Source: Lachancea dasiensis (Eukaryota > Ascomycota > Saccharomycetes > Saccharomycetales > Saccharomycetaceae). Taken from it: a stretch of DNA of 64,000 nt. The notes beneath the pieces are model-generated. The model made no database searches. It was not told the DNA's origin and was given only the letters and a program-made list of their open reading frames with translations. The stretch covers positions 816,467 through 880,466 of the forward strand of contig LT598459.1 of NCBI GenBank assembly GCA_900074725.1, written 5' to 3'. Below are positions 20,465-31,400 of this stretch, piece after piece (the stretch's first letter is position 1; each line of letters starts with the position of its first letter). The position numbers and the translations under genes are program-made.

Positions 20465-23400
20465 TCATTGTCTGTTCTTCAGGTATCCACCTTTCTCACA
20501 GAGACTGTAGAAAATTGAATTATTATCGGCAAGTAAGCTCTCAGGACTACCAAATTCCTTCAGTTCGCCTTTGTCCAAAACCATTATCTTATCACTGTCC
20601 AATACGGTGTCGATCCGATGGGCAATCGTTAGAATGGTACGATCTTGGAACTCGGCTCTTATAGTTTCTTGGATCAACCTGTCAGTTTCCGAATCAACTG
20701 AGGCCGTAGCTTCGTCCAAGACCAAGATTTTGGACCTGTTAAGCAGAGCTCTTGATAAACATAGCAATTGTCTCTGGCCTACTGAGAGGTTGCTACCATT
20801 CTCACTAACTTTCGTGTCAAGCAAACTGCCGACTTTATCAGAGTCATCTCCTTCCTTAGCCATCTTTACAATATGAGGCTTTAGGTGAGAAAGTTCAAGT
20901 GCTCTCCACAACTCCACGTCATCATATTCCTCAAAAGGATCCAAATTCGACCTAATGGTACCTTCAAATGCCTGTGCATCTTGTGGAATAATTGCTAAGT
21001 TCGATCTCAAATCTCTCAGGCCGATTTTGCTGATGTCAACACCATCTACTGTTATAGTACCTTGCGTCGGTTCTAGAATCCTGAATAAGGCAAGAGATAA
21101 TGTTGATTTACCAGCGCCAGTTCTACCAACAATTCCGATCTTTTCCTTAGGCTTTATATCAACAGTCAAGTTCTTCAGTACGGGGTCCAAGTTTGCTCTG
21201 TAGCTGGTTGAGTAGTTGTCAAACTGGATTGCACCCTGTGCTGGCCAATTTTGTTCCGGTCTCGAGTCTTCGATAATGGCAGGCGCCTCGGGAGGTAGAT
21301 CACAATATTCGACAATTCTCTCCACTGACACCACATTCGTCTCAAGCTGCACTGACATTCTGACAATCCACATCAACTTGTCCGTAACTTGAAGCACACA
21401 GCTCATGAGTAACCCTACCATACCAGATGACAGTGGTTTCTGACTGGAGGTTGTTGCTAATGACAAGACGGCTACGGTTAAGATCATAAGCGCTCCAATT
21501 GACTCGAGCCTCACCGACAACCATCTGTTCGTAGATCTAAAGTTGAAGACACAATTGATGTTGAATTGGATGTTTTGTAGGTTGAAATACCCGAAGCGGT
21601 CATTATGGTCAAAAGCTTCAATTACCATATGGCCAGATAATGTCTCGCTCAACATAGACATGATGGGCGAAAAACTAACGCTCATCAAGCGTTTGAGCTC
21701 CCTGCTCAGGGTCACGTAGTACATCTGGTAATAGTAATAAACAACCATTAAAGCTGCATTAACAACGAGATAAATGGGAACTTGGAAGCCAATGACAACG
21801 ACGACAACAATATAGTCAAAAACACACAACATAAAAAAGCTGATCACATATTGCAAATTGTCATCCACGGAATTCATATCGCTCGAGAATCTATTGATGA
21901 TACGACCAACAGGTGTGGTCTCAAAAAAGCTCATCGGACTCTTCAGAACAGCCTGTGCCATGGCGTCATGTAATTTTGCGGAGGCTCTTATAGAACAAAC
22001 AAGGAGCAGCATAATGGTTTTGACGTTGTCAAACAAAGATGAACCCAAACAAATTAGAACGTAAATGCCCACATAGTGCCCAACGTTCTTATTCCCACCA
22101 TTTGATTGATTATCTTCTGACCAGTGCTTCAACCAGAAATTCTCACTAATGTGCAAAGTTTGCGACATTATTAACATAAAGAGATAAATTAGAGCACCAG
22201 CTATTCCACATGCCCTAAGATATGTGAGATAAACCCGAGTCTTCACACGGCCAACCTCCTTGGTTTCCTCTTTTTGCTTTGTCTTTCGAGTGTCTGCATT
22301 AAGATCTACAATCTCGCGAGGTTTTAAACTTGCCATCGAAGCTTTACGCGACTGAAGTGCATGAGAAACTATGTTGTCCGCCTCCACATGATCTGTCAGA
22401 CCAATTTCGTCTTCTTCGATTGCGTATAGATCCGGCTCCTTTATTCCAGTGAAGTGTTGTTCCTGAACTTGTTCCTCGGTTTCTTCCTCCAGGCCGGCAT
22501 TGATATCACTAATCAACGCCTTGAGCTTAGAACTTGCACCACGCTGAGAGACTTCGTCAAAAGTACCGCTTTCAATGATTTCCCCATCTTCCAATGCGTG
22601 AATGTTATCACTGTACTTCAGTACAGACGTAGAATTGGTGGTGAGGACAACTGTTTTGTTTTTTAGAAGACCTTGAGTTCTGCTCAAAACCTGATCAATA
22701 ATGTGCTTGCAAACTTGAGCGTCAACGGCGCTCAAAATGTCATCCAAAAGATAAACATCCGCTCTTGAGTAGACAGCTCTGGCCAGCGCTAATCGTGCTT
22801 TTTGTCCACCAGAAAGAGAAATACCTTTCTCTCCGACCAATGTTTCATCGCCGTCGGCTAAAATTTCTAAATCTGGCAGTAACTGGCAGGCTTTAAGAGT
22901 GGCTTTATAGTACGACTCTTCATACCTATGCCCAAACAGAATGTTGTCTTTAACACTTCCATTCATAATCCAAGCTTGCTGCGAACATAGTGCTACTGAG
23001 TTAGCTCTAAAGTTGAATGTCAAAGGTTGACGCACTCTTGACCCCTCGACACATGGCAACATGCCCATCAACGCCTGCAAAAAAGTTGATTTTCCAGCAC
23101 CTACGCGACCAATCACACAAACCAGTTGGCCCTTAAATACTTTGAAATCGTCCACGTTTTTCAGGGCCACCCGTGAGCTTTCAATTATTGCTTCTTCATC
23201 GTAGGTTTCAGTTTCTGTAGATTTTTCTATCGTTCTCCGCAAAAAGGTGGCATTATTCAGCTCAATCACGGGTGTTTTTTCATCGGTTGGCAATGCTTCA
23301 AAGTGAATGAACGACTTGTCTAATTGTTTTGCAAGTAGAAAGCTTTTTAACCTTCCAAGCGACACTCCAGTTTCAATGAAGTTGGTGATTGTTCGGGGAA

Positions 23401-25078
23401 TCGTATAAATGCAGTCGTTTAAGATGTCGAATAGTGACAACGATGGGAAGACAATATCTGGTGTCAGGGGCCTGTTCATAGTTACTGCGTAGATTAAAAA
23501 TGTCGAAGAAGCCACTAAAATAGGAAGAAAATTCCAAGCCAACGTGGTAAGGTTATTGAAGACAGCAATTTTTCTCGCAGAACCCAGTTCCAAGTCGTTA
23601 CGAACATGGCCCAATCTTTTCAACATTGGCTCCTCCCAAGCATAAAGCTTCACAGTTTTTATTGAGTTCAAAATTTCGGTCACCGTCTTCACTCTGGTGT
23701 CTTTGTGATTCATCTGTGTTTTGACGTAACCCTTCATTTTACCCGACAGGTAACTGTTAATGGGAAACATGACTGCCATTACAACAACACCACTTAAAGT
23801 AGCGTAGCCCAAAAACGTGTACAGTGTAATCAACGTCGTGATAAGAGCGATCGGGGCTCCGATCAAATCTTGGGAAGTTTCGAAAAACCTCTGAATTCTC
23901 AAGACGTCAACTGACATCAAGTTCAAAATGTCACCCGCAGATTTATCCTCCCTGGCCTCGCTAGAAAGCGCTAATGATTTCTCATAGAGCATTGTCATCA
24001 GTGACCCCCGAATACCCATGCCTGCTTCAAAGATCGTGATAAAGAACTGATTTGACAAGCACGTTGAAACAAGTTTTAGAAGAAAGAGTGCGATTGCAAC
24101 AAAGACTGCGTTCAGCATAGGATGCGAACGTTCTTGATCTTTGTTGAATTCATTGATGAATAATCTCAAAAGTTGAGGTTGTAAAATGGTCAAAAAGCTT
24201 TTCAATATTTCCAGCGATAGAGCGGTCATGATAGTTTTTCCAAAAGCATAAGAGATGGCCCAAAGAAGTGAGTTCCTTCCTTTCCACTTTTCAGCTTCCC
24301 ACTTGGCTTCCAGCACGCGAGCGTGCTGTCCGATGTCGAGATTAACAGGAGGGAGTGACATTTTGTAGGGATCTTTAATCTCCCCATCTCTGAACACCTG
24401 GACAATCAAATTGTTCATCCAAGTGAAAGTCAAATTTTCAAAGATGTTGCATTCAGGATATAGGTTCTTCTCCTCATAATAAGCGGAAAGTTCCTTAGAC
24501 GGAGCATAAGCCTTCAAGTCATACAAAAAGATCAAAAAGCAATTCAACAATAACGCTACTTCAATCGTAGCAGCATAGTGGCCGGTGTACACATTGAACC
24601 TGGTGTCAGGATGGTACGCTATACGCTGTCCTAATTGATAGCCCAGCAGCATCGCTTGTGTCAAAAAATAAAAGAGCTGGCCTGCTAGTGAAACAGTTGA
24701 TTTGTAGAACTGGAGCACTTGAGTCGGTAACGAGATAAGTACAATGTACAACAGTTGCACGATAATGCTATACTCCGTAACTTTTGGGGTGGACTCTACC
24801 GGCGAAAGTACAATCACACAGAAAAGTAGAACTGCCTGTAAGGAAACACTGCATAAATGCAGCAAGTGCCTGGTTGACATAGATCTCCAGGTAGATGAGT
24901 AGCGAAATTGAGGTGGGACTCTGGCTTCCCTTATCAAATGTATAAGCTGAATTATACCAATGGCGCCGAAAAACAAGGCATGTCCCATTGAAACAGCGGA
25001 GATGAAACAAGGATTCAACGCATTCGTTATCCGATCTGGGTAGGGTCGTAACCCATACATACACCCAGCTTCATTCAT
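20465..25078 (-). CDS. BPT1: Vacuolar ABC transporter Bpt1 (ABCC/MRP type)
   Basis: A full-length 1537-residue ABCC transporter (S. cerevisiae Bpt1 is 1559). It has an N-terminal membrane domain TMD0, then two TMD-NBD halves. NBD1 has Walker A GRVGAGKST (about 656-664) and signature LSGGQKARLALARAV. NBD2 has Walker A GRTGAGKST (about 1316-1324) and signature LSVGQRQLLCLSRAL. A regulatory linker carries a likely phosphosite RKAS (near 909). Bpt1 pumps glutathione and bile-pigment conjugates and contributes to cadmium detoxification at the vacuole. N-terminal YGLRPYPD..TNALNPCFIS and C-terminal YSLCEKGGYLK match Bpt1 rather than Ycf1. In S. cerevisiae BPT1 (YLL015W) lies elsewhere on chromosome XII; here it separates MET17 and ACO1. 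Confidence 0.93.
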   Translation of the reverse strand: MNEAGCMYGLRPYPDRITNALNPCFISAVSMGHALFFGAIGIIQLIHLIREARVPPQFRYSSTWRSMSTRHLLHLCSVSLQAVLLFCVIVLSPVESTPKVTEYSIIVQLLYIVLISLPTQVLQFYKSTVSLAGQLFYFLTQAMLLGYQLGQRIAYHPDTRFNVYTGHYAATIEVALLLNCFLIFLYDLKAYAPSKELSAYYEEKNLYPECNIFENLTFTWMNNLIVQVFRDGEIKDPYKMSLPPVNLDIGQHARVLEAKWEAEKWKGRNSLLWAISYAFGKTIMTALSLEILKSFLTILQPQLLRLFINEFNKDQERSHPMLNAVFVAIALFLLKLVSTCLSNQFFITIFEAGMGIRGSLMTMLYEKSLALSSEAREDKSAGDILNLMSVDVLRIQRFFETSQDLIGAPIALITTLITLYTFLGYATLSGVVVMAVMFPINSYLSGKMKGYVKTQMNHKDTRVKTVTEILNSIKTVKLYAWEEPMLKRLGHVRNDLELGSARKIAVFNNLTTLAWNFLPILVASSTFLIYAVTMNRPLTPDIVFPSLSLFDILNDCIYTIPRTITNFIETGVSLGRLKSFLLAKQLDKSFIHFEALPTDEKTPVIELNNATFLRRTIEKSTETETYDEEAIIESSRVALKNVDDFKVFKGQLVCVIGRVGAGKSTFLQALMGMLPCVEGSRVRQPLTFNFRANSVALCSQQAWIMNGSVKDNILFGHRYEESYYKATLKACQLLPDLEILADGDETLVGEKGISLSGGQKARLALARAVYSRADVYLLDDILSAVDAQVCKHIIDQVLSRTQGLLKNKTVVLTTNSTSVLKYSDNIHALEDGEIIESGTFDEVSQRGASSKLKALISDINAGLEEETEEQVQEQHFTGIKEPDLYAIEEDEIGLTDHVEADNIVSHALQSRKASMASLKPREIVDLNADTRKTKQKEETKEVGRVKTRVYLTYLRACGIAGALIYLFMLIMSQTLHISENFWLKHWSEDNQSNGGNKNVGHYVGIYVLICLGSSLFDNVKTIMLLLVCSIRASAKLHDAMAQAVLKSPMSFFETTPVGRIINRFSSDMNSVDDNLQYVISFFMLCVFDYIVVVVVIGFQVPIYLVVNAALMVVYYYYQMYYVTLSRELKRLMSVSFSPIMSMLSETLSGHMVIEAFDHNDRFGYFNLQNIQFNINCVFNFRSTNRWLSVRLESIGALMILTVAVLSLATTSSQKPLSSGMVGLLMSCVLQVTDKLMWIVRMSVQLETNVVSVERIVEYCDLPPEAPAIIEDSRPEQNWPAQGAIQFDNYSTSYRANLDPVLKNLTVDIKPKEKIGIVGRTGAGKSTLSLALFRILEPTQGTITVDGVDISKIGLRDLRSNLAIIPQDAQAFEGTIRSNLDPFEEYDDVELWRALELSHLKPHIVKMAKEGDDSDKVGSLLDTKVSENGSNLSVGQRQLLCLSRALLNRSKILVLDEATASVDSETDRLIQETIRAEFQDRTILTIAHRIDTVLDSDKIMVLDKGELKEFGSPESLLADNNSIFYSLCEKGGYLKNRQ

Positions 25079-25539
25079 TTTGGTCTTTGACGTGTATATT
25101 TGTCTTACCTTTAAGTGAGGGGACGATTTTTGGTTGAACCCAATTTCAACACTATTTATATGTAAATGTATATTTTAGGTTGACAGACAGATAGACAGTA
25201 AGTGGTCACCAATATCATGCCTCGGCTCATATTTCTCATGCATTGTGCTTCACATTTCTACGTCTCATCGTAGTGCTATCTCTTGGTCCGGCCGATTGGT
25301 AATGCGCTATTGCCGCATTGGTTCGGCCGAGCCGTGCCAAATGCGATTAGGATGGAGCTTCGAATACCGAGCGTGAGTGCCAAGAAACAAAGTAGAGAAT
25401 ACATATGCACGTACGCACACGCGTACGGCAAACACACAAATAATAACACGAAAATCCATTGAATAAATATTGAATATTGTAATAAATAATGAAACAGTTA
25501 CATTCACCCGAACTGAGTCAGACCAGTTTAGTGACAGAA
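25079..25539. other. Intergenic region between BPT1 and ACO1
   Basis: Holds the BPT1 promoter and the ACO1 3' end. AT-rich and CACG-rich patches occur, but no gene or confident site is seen. Confidence 0.65.
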
Positions 25540-27867
25540 TTATTTCTCAGCCATCTTGTTTAGGGCGGAACCGGCCTTGAACCATTCAATCTGTTCCTTG
25601 TTGAAGGTGTGGTTCAAAGGAGTTTCCCAGGCCTCGCCAGACTTAGGCTTTAGTCTTAGAGAGAGTTGCTTACCTGGGGCCAGTTCAGTGACACCAACAA
25701 GGTCGACAAGGTCGTCTGGGTTGATTCTTTCGTAGTCCTCAGGCTTGGCGAAAGTCAATGGCAACAAACCTTGCTTTTTCAAGTTGGTTTCGTGGATACG
25801 AGCGAAGGATTTGACGATAATGGCGTAAGCACCTAGGTATCTTGGTTCCAAAGCAGCATGCTCACGGGAAGAACCTTCACCAAAGTTTTCACCACCGATG
25901 ACAACCCACTTTTGTCCTTGCTTCTTGTAAGCTCTGGCAGTGTCTGGAACACCAGCATATTCACCGGTGTAGAAGTTCTTGACCGAGTTGGCCTTCTTGT
26001 TTTCGGCGTTAATAGCACCAATCATGTAGTTGTTGGAAATGTTTTCCAAGTGACCACGGTACTTCAACCATGGACCAGCCATAGAGATATGGTCAGTGGT
26101 GGTCTTACCTAGAGCCTTGATCAAGATTGGTAGGTCGGTTGGGTCCTTGCCGTCCCAGGAATCGAATGGTTCCAATAGTTGTAGACGGTCAGAGGTTGGA
26201 GAAACCTTGACTTCAACGGCAGAACGTTCTAGAGGAGGGGCTTGATAGGTGTTTTCACCGGCATCGTAGCCCTTTGGTGGCAAACCAACACCAGTTGGAG
26301 GCTTTAGCATGAACTCGTTACCGTCCTTGTCCTTCAATTTGTCGGTCATAGGGTTGAATCTCAAGTCACCAGCAATGGCCAAGGCAGTCGTGATGTCTGG
26401 AGAAGCAACGAAAGAGTGAGTATCTGGGTTACCGTCATTTCTAGAGGTAAAGTTTCTGTTGAAAGAAGACACAATGGTGTTCTTGTCACCCTTCTTGATG
26501 TCTTGACGATCCCATTGACCAATGCATGGACCACAGGCGTTAGCCATAACGACACCGCCGAAGTCTTGGAAGGTCTTCAACTGACCGTCACGAGCGATGG
26601 TGGCTCTAACCTGTTCGGAACCAGGACTGATAGTGAACAAAGATTTGGCCTTCAAACCGTGAGAGGCAGCATCTTCAGCGATGGAGGCGGCACGGGTCAT
26701 GTCCTCGTAAGAAGAGTTGGTACAAGAACCGATCAAACCGACCCTAACGTCCAAAGGCCAGTTGTTCTTAACAGCAACTTCCTTCATGGCGGAAATAGGA
26801 GTGGCCAAATCTGGAGTGAATGGACCGTTGATGTATGGCTCCAATTCACTCAAGTTGATCTCGATAACTTCGTCGTACTCAGCACCTTCGTCAGCAGACA
26901 AAAAGTCCTTGTGGTACAAATTGGCAAACTCCGAAATTTCACCACGCTTGGTGGCTTTCAAGTAGTCAACCATGGAGTTGTTGTATGGGAAAACGGAAGT
27001 GGTAGCACCGATCTCAGCACCCATGTTACAGATAGTACCCATACCAGTAGCGGAGAAAGTATTGACACCGTCACCGAAGTATTCGACAATCTTACCGGTA
27101 CCACCCTTGACAGTAGTGATACCAGCGAGCTTTAGGATAATGTCCTTTGGAGAGGTCCATCCGCTCATCTTACCGGTCAATTTGACACCAAGGATCTTTG
27201 GTGCCTTCAATTCCCATGGCAAGTCCGACATGACGTCGACGGCGTCGGCACCACCAACACCGATAGCAAGTTGACCCAAACCACCGGCGTTAGGAGTGTG
27301 AGAGTCAGTACCAATGATCAAGGCACCTGGGAAGGCGTAGTTTTCAAGAACAATTTGGTGGATGATACCGGAACCTGGCTTCCAGAAACCCATGTTGTAC
27401 TTGGCAGTAGCAGTGGCCAAAAAGTCAAAAACTTCCTTGTTTAGGTCGATAGCTCTTTTCAAATCCTTGTCACCACCCAATTGGGCTTGGATCAAGTGGT
27501 CACAGTGCACTGTCACAGGCTTGGCGACTTGTGGTAAACCAGCGGACATGAATTGCAAAATAGCCATCTGGGCGGTCGCATCCTGGCAAGCAACACGGTC
27601 GGGTCTTAGTTTCAAGTAACTCACACCACGTTCGATTTCTTGGGCGTGAGGGTTGTCAAGATGGCCGTATAAGATCTTTTCAGCATAAGTCAATGGTCTA
27701 TTGAGTCTGCTCTTCACAATCTCGATGTTTTCAACATTTTGCTTATAGTTGATGAAAGAGTGGTCTTCCAACAAGTTTTGGTGGACCTTAGAGTCTCTGG
27801 TCAATTTGGAGACCGTGGCCAACCCACGAGCCACAGGTTTTTGAACAATATGACGAGCCGACAACAT
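25540..27867 (-). CDS. ACO1: Mitochondrial aconitase Aco1
   Basis: A 775-residue aconitate hydratase (S. cerevisiae Aco1 is 778), converting citrate to isocitrate in the TCA cycle and also involved in mtDNA maintenance. The start ([17 protein letters not shown]) is a basic, Arg-containing presequence. The three [4Fe-4S] ligands are visible: Cys382 in GSCTNSS and Cys445/Cys448 in [10 protein letters not shown]. The substrate motif [13 protein letters not shown] is at 186-198, and the swivel domain follows with [18 protein letters not shown]. In S. cerevisiae ACO1 (YLR304C) lies between MET17 and STT4; here the STT4 side is kept while BPT1 intervenes on the other. Confidence 0.98.
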   Translation of the reverse strand: MLSARHIVQKPVARGLATVSKLTRDSKVHQNLLEDHSFINYKQNVENIEIVKSRLNRPLTYAEKILYGHLDNPHAQEIERGVSYLKLRPDRVACQDATAQMAILQFMSAGLPQVAKPVTVHCDHLIQAQLGGDKDLKRAIDLNKEVFDFLATATAKYNMGFWKPGSGIIHQIVLENYAFPGALIIGTDSHTPNAGGLGQLAIGVGGADAVDVMSDLPWELKAPKILGVKLTGKMSGWTSPKDIILKLAGITTVKGGTGKIVEYFGDGVNTFSATGMGTICNMGAEIGATTSVFPYNNSMVDYLKATKRGEISEFANLYHKDFLSADEGAEYDEVIEINLSELEPYINGPFTPDLATPISAMKEVAVKNNWPLDVRVGLIGSCTNSSYEDMTRAASIAEDAASHGLKAKSLFTISPGSEQVRATIARDGQLKTFQDFGGVVMANACGPCIGQWDRQDIKKGDKNTIVSSFNRNFTSRNDGNPDTHSFVASPDITTALAIAGDLRFNPMTDKLKDKDGNEFMLKPPTGVGLPPKGYDAGENTYQAPPLERSAVEVKVSPTSDRLQLLEPFDSWDGKDPTDLPILIKALGKTTTDHISMAGPWLKYRGHLENISNNYMIGAINAENKKANSVKNFYTGEYAGVPDTARAYKKQGQKWVVIGGENFGEGSSREHAALEPRYLGAYAIIVKSFARIHETNLKKQGLLPLTFAKPEDYERINPDDLVDLVGVTELAPGKQLSLRLKPKSGEAWETPLNHTFNKEQIEWFKAGSALNKMAEK

Positions 27868-28008
27868 TGAGCAACGCTTTTTCGGACTGATCGGAGATTA
27901 AGACAAGTCAGTCAGGTCAACGACAATTCAGCTCTCTGCAGACTTTTAAAACCTATCCTCCACAAGAGTAAGGAACTCATCTCCTTACTATCGTGAAATT
28001 CTCGGTAC

Positions 28009-28016
28009 TATATATA
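28009..28016 (-). promoter_or_regulatory. TATA box of ACO1
   Basis: TATATATA about 142 bp upstream of the ACO1 ATG on its coding strand. Confidence 0.6.
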
Positions 28017-28041
28017 CCGCCAATTTTTTCACGGCCCATGG

Positions 28042-28065
28042 CCAATTTCTGTAAGGGGACGTGAC
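28042..28065. promoter_or_regulatory. Candidate HAP (CCAAT) and R-box (GTCAC) sites of ACO1
   Basis: CCAAT at 28042-28046 is the core bound by the Hap2/3/4/5 respiratory activator. GTGAC at 28061-28065 (GTCAC on the other strand) is the Rtg1/Rtg3 core; more copies lie at 28204-28208 and 28214-28218. ACO1 is a known target of both systems in S. cerevisiae, but such short cores also occur by chance. Confidence 0.4.
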
Positions 28066-28426
28066 CCGATCCAGTCGTGCTTACGGACCCGACATCGGGC
28101 CCACGTTGAAAATGACCACATGCGGAGCCGAAACCGGAGCTTTAATATCAGTAGTAACGGAAGCTTGGCTTGATGTTTAGGTGAGCTGTGCTGGCGACTA
28201 GTAGTGACCGGGCGTCACAGAATTAACCAGCTTCTCAACCATGTTTTCAACCAGATTTCTATTGGAGGCAAAATTTTATTGTATGGGTTTTATCTTCTAT
28301 CCTCTGTCGCAAGTTGCATATTCTAAGTTTCGAATCTATCTATCATTACACTTCATCTCATATTTTATGTCCAATATATGCATACGGATTGGTCCTCTTG
28401 GGGGCGCTCTCCTAGTCGCGAAAAAC

Positions 28427-31400
28427 TCAGTAGGGAATTCCATTCGTTAGGCGCTGGAACTCGTCGTAGCCCTTGGTGAAAATGCTCTCATAGGATTTTT
28501 TGATTAGCCCCATCATAAACTCAGCCGCCTCGTGTTCTGTTTTATTTGGTGCAAACCGCGACTCTAAATTACGCATCGTTTTTTCGCCTTTGAAGCAAGG
28601 TAGTCCACTGCTCAGCATCGGCCTGACACATTCCAAGATAGCATTCATATGCGGGCGCGCAGCCAAATACGCCTTGATACACAACTCTTCAAACTCTTTG
28701 TAAGCCTGAGTGTCAGGAGACCCCCCCATAACTCTAACCATTTCCTTAGTTAGCTTAAACGGCACAGCCTCGAATTTCACACCACCAGGAACAATATCAA
28801 ATATAAAACCAAAATCGATGTGCAGGCAGTGGCCCTGGTCATCGTACATGATGTTTCCGTTGTGTCTGTCTTTGAATTGCAACAGATAGGAAATTACGGA
28901 ATACCCAGCGAGAGATCGGACAAGGTTTTTGCGGGCGCGCTGGAATTCTGCAGTATTTTCATGTCCAAATTTCGTTGTGAAGTACTCGTAAAGGCCATTC
29001 ACAGCTTCTCTTCCTAACATGTCTCTCGAAATAGAGTTGGGCAATACATCAATCACACCGCAACCAGGGGCCGTGGCTGTGACTCTGTTGGGGAACACAT
29101 ACACATCCAGGCCTACGCACGACCAAATGGTACGGAATATGGAAATCAATTGCAATGCCAACACATCTTGTCTACAGTCGTCACCTACCTTGAAAATGGC
29201 GGCCTGCCATTCCTCAACTTTTCGATCCTCATTTTTTTCGAGGTCTTTAATGGTCTTTTCAATCTTGAAGGTAGCCATAAATGGTGCTTTGGCGTGGCTT
29301 TGCAAAGGTTTCCCGCTGCTTCGATCTATATCTACCACAACACCGTCGGGATTACAAGGTAAATACACGCCATCGCGAACCTTGATTTTCTGCATCTCTT
29401 CGTCTATCTTTTGCTTTTTCTCAGCTTTCGTTTTCTTAACAAAAGGCCTCAATTTTCCTGATATGCCAGTAACTTCATTGAAGAACTCAAATTCACGCTC
29501 GTAAAGGTCTTTTTGTTCCTTACTGAGAGCCTTCACCATTTTGTTTTGAATTTCGTCCAACCTAGGCTTCAATTCGTCGGGCACTTCGCCGTCATCGTCT
29601 TTAAAACTATTGGCCAGCATGTTCCAAATTATTTGATGCGAGAACAAAACGCTGATTTTTGCAGTGTCGATGATAAACCGCTCAACATATCCCATTGGAT
29701 CACACCTCACGCACTGAACAATTTGCGGGACGTAGAAGAAGGTCAAGTTCACATCATGAGACTCGAGAGCTCGGATGTTATATTGCACGACATAGTTGTT
29801 CAAAGCCCACGGAGGTAAGAGAAGGTTAATTGATTGCAGAGGACTTGTAGAGACCCAATAGAGAATGAAATGAAAATCTTTTGCACTAGAGAGGAACGGA
29901 GCCAAAGTCTTTTCGGTACTAACGCACAATAGAGGGTTCTTGACGACCAACTCTCTCAGCATTTCATCTGCTTTTTTTGATGGATACCTATCGACCAAAT
30001 TTGCTGCTAGGAGTGGATTCTTTTCGAAAGCCACCGATATGAGATTCCGTGGTAATTTCATTACATCAGCTGGTCTTGCCAATGGCCGTAACCAGCACTC
30101 AACAGATTGAATTTCGCTGAGCATGAAATATTGAAGCAATACGAGATCTTTACCGCGATCTTTGCCGAGTGCTGCTTCGCTTTGTTTCAGTTTTTTGTAA
30201 AGCTCTACGAGTAGTGCTAAATCTGCTCTAATTTTCAGTTCGTTGGCTGCGAAGGGCCATGCCTTCGGTTTCTCATACCAACTCAGCGCAGCATCAACTA
30301 ACGCGTAGCACATACTGGACACATAGCGTGTACCATACTTTAAATTCGTTGAAAATACCAGCGTTCCAAAGATCAACAGCTCACTTCGGGCCATCCTTGC
30401 GAAAGGATGCAAGCTTGCCTTACTTAGGTTTGCTAAACCCCGCAGACACATATCTGTGAACATCTGAAGTAAGTGCGTGCTGTCAAACATTGTCCCCTCA
30501 AAATGGGAGGTGAGGAACCTGATTATCAATAGGTGAGGCTGCAGACATTTGCTAGCAGTATGTGCACGAATGTTTATATCTTTCTTGTTATAGGGAGAGT
30601 ACTCCATTTGGTTGAACTCTTCCACCTGAAGGTCATGTTCGCTCGAATAGAGGCCCTCTCTGTCTTCAATGGAATGTCTCCAACAATTGCTGATCTCTGA
30701 CAATAGCAAGTAGCATACGTCACTCCTTTCTTTCATGACTGATAGCCAGACATTCGTTGCTATCTTAATAGCCTCAGAGGAAAAAACTCTAAATGGAATG
30801 TTAACGATATCGTAAATCAAAGTAGCCGCGTTTCCCTTTTCCAATACTAGAAGAGATGCGGATAGGTCAAGAAAGTCACTTATGTCACTAATGGTAGAAG
30901 GCTTACCCTTGTTGAGCGCCTCCTCAATTTTGGACCTCAGTTGGAATCTCTCATTATCGATATCATGGTAAGAGGAGGAAACACTCTGATCTTTCATGAA
31001 CCTCGATCTCCAAGCGTGTTGTGACAGAAATCCGGACATGCTATCTGGTCGGCGATATCCACTTCTAGTAATATTGGCTAGCTCCCTGTCAACTGGCAAA
31101 ATCTTAGCTGCCATTTCCAGCGCAAAGGATACACCAAACTCGACACTGTTCAGCCTCTGAACACTGCTCAAGTCGGAGATATAAGATTGCAACAATATCT
31201 TCGCATCCTGATTTGCAGTTTTCAAAATGACCGTTACCCAACGTGTTGCAAATTTTTGAAGCTTTTCCAAAGTGGAAGACCTCCAGTGATATGAGTCGGG
31301 CAAAGTCATTTTTCTTTTGGAATGTTTCAAGGTGAAATCGAAAACCGCTTCATGTTTGCTGGTTTCACAGGCTATAACACTTTCGAAAAGCATCGAGAGC

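Larger units (their letters stand above)
27868..28426. other. ACO1 promoter region
   Basis: About 560 bp between the ACO1 start and the STT4 stop. It holds a TATA element, a CCAAT box and GTCAC motifs (listed separately). No gene is seen. Confidence 0.7.

Noticed and set aside
26416-27135. 239-codon plus-strand frame inside ACO1
   Set aside because: Antisense shadow of a highly expressed gene with biased codons, which leaves the opposite frame open.
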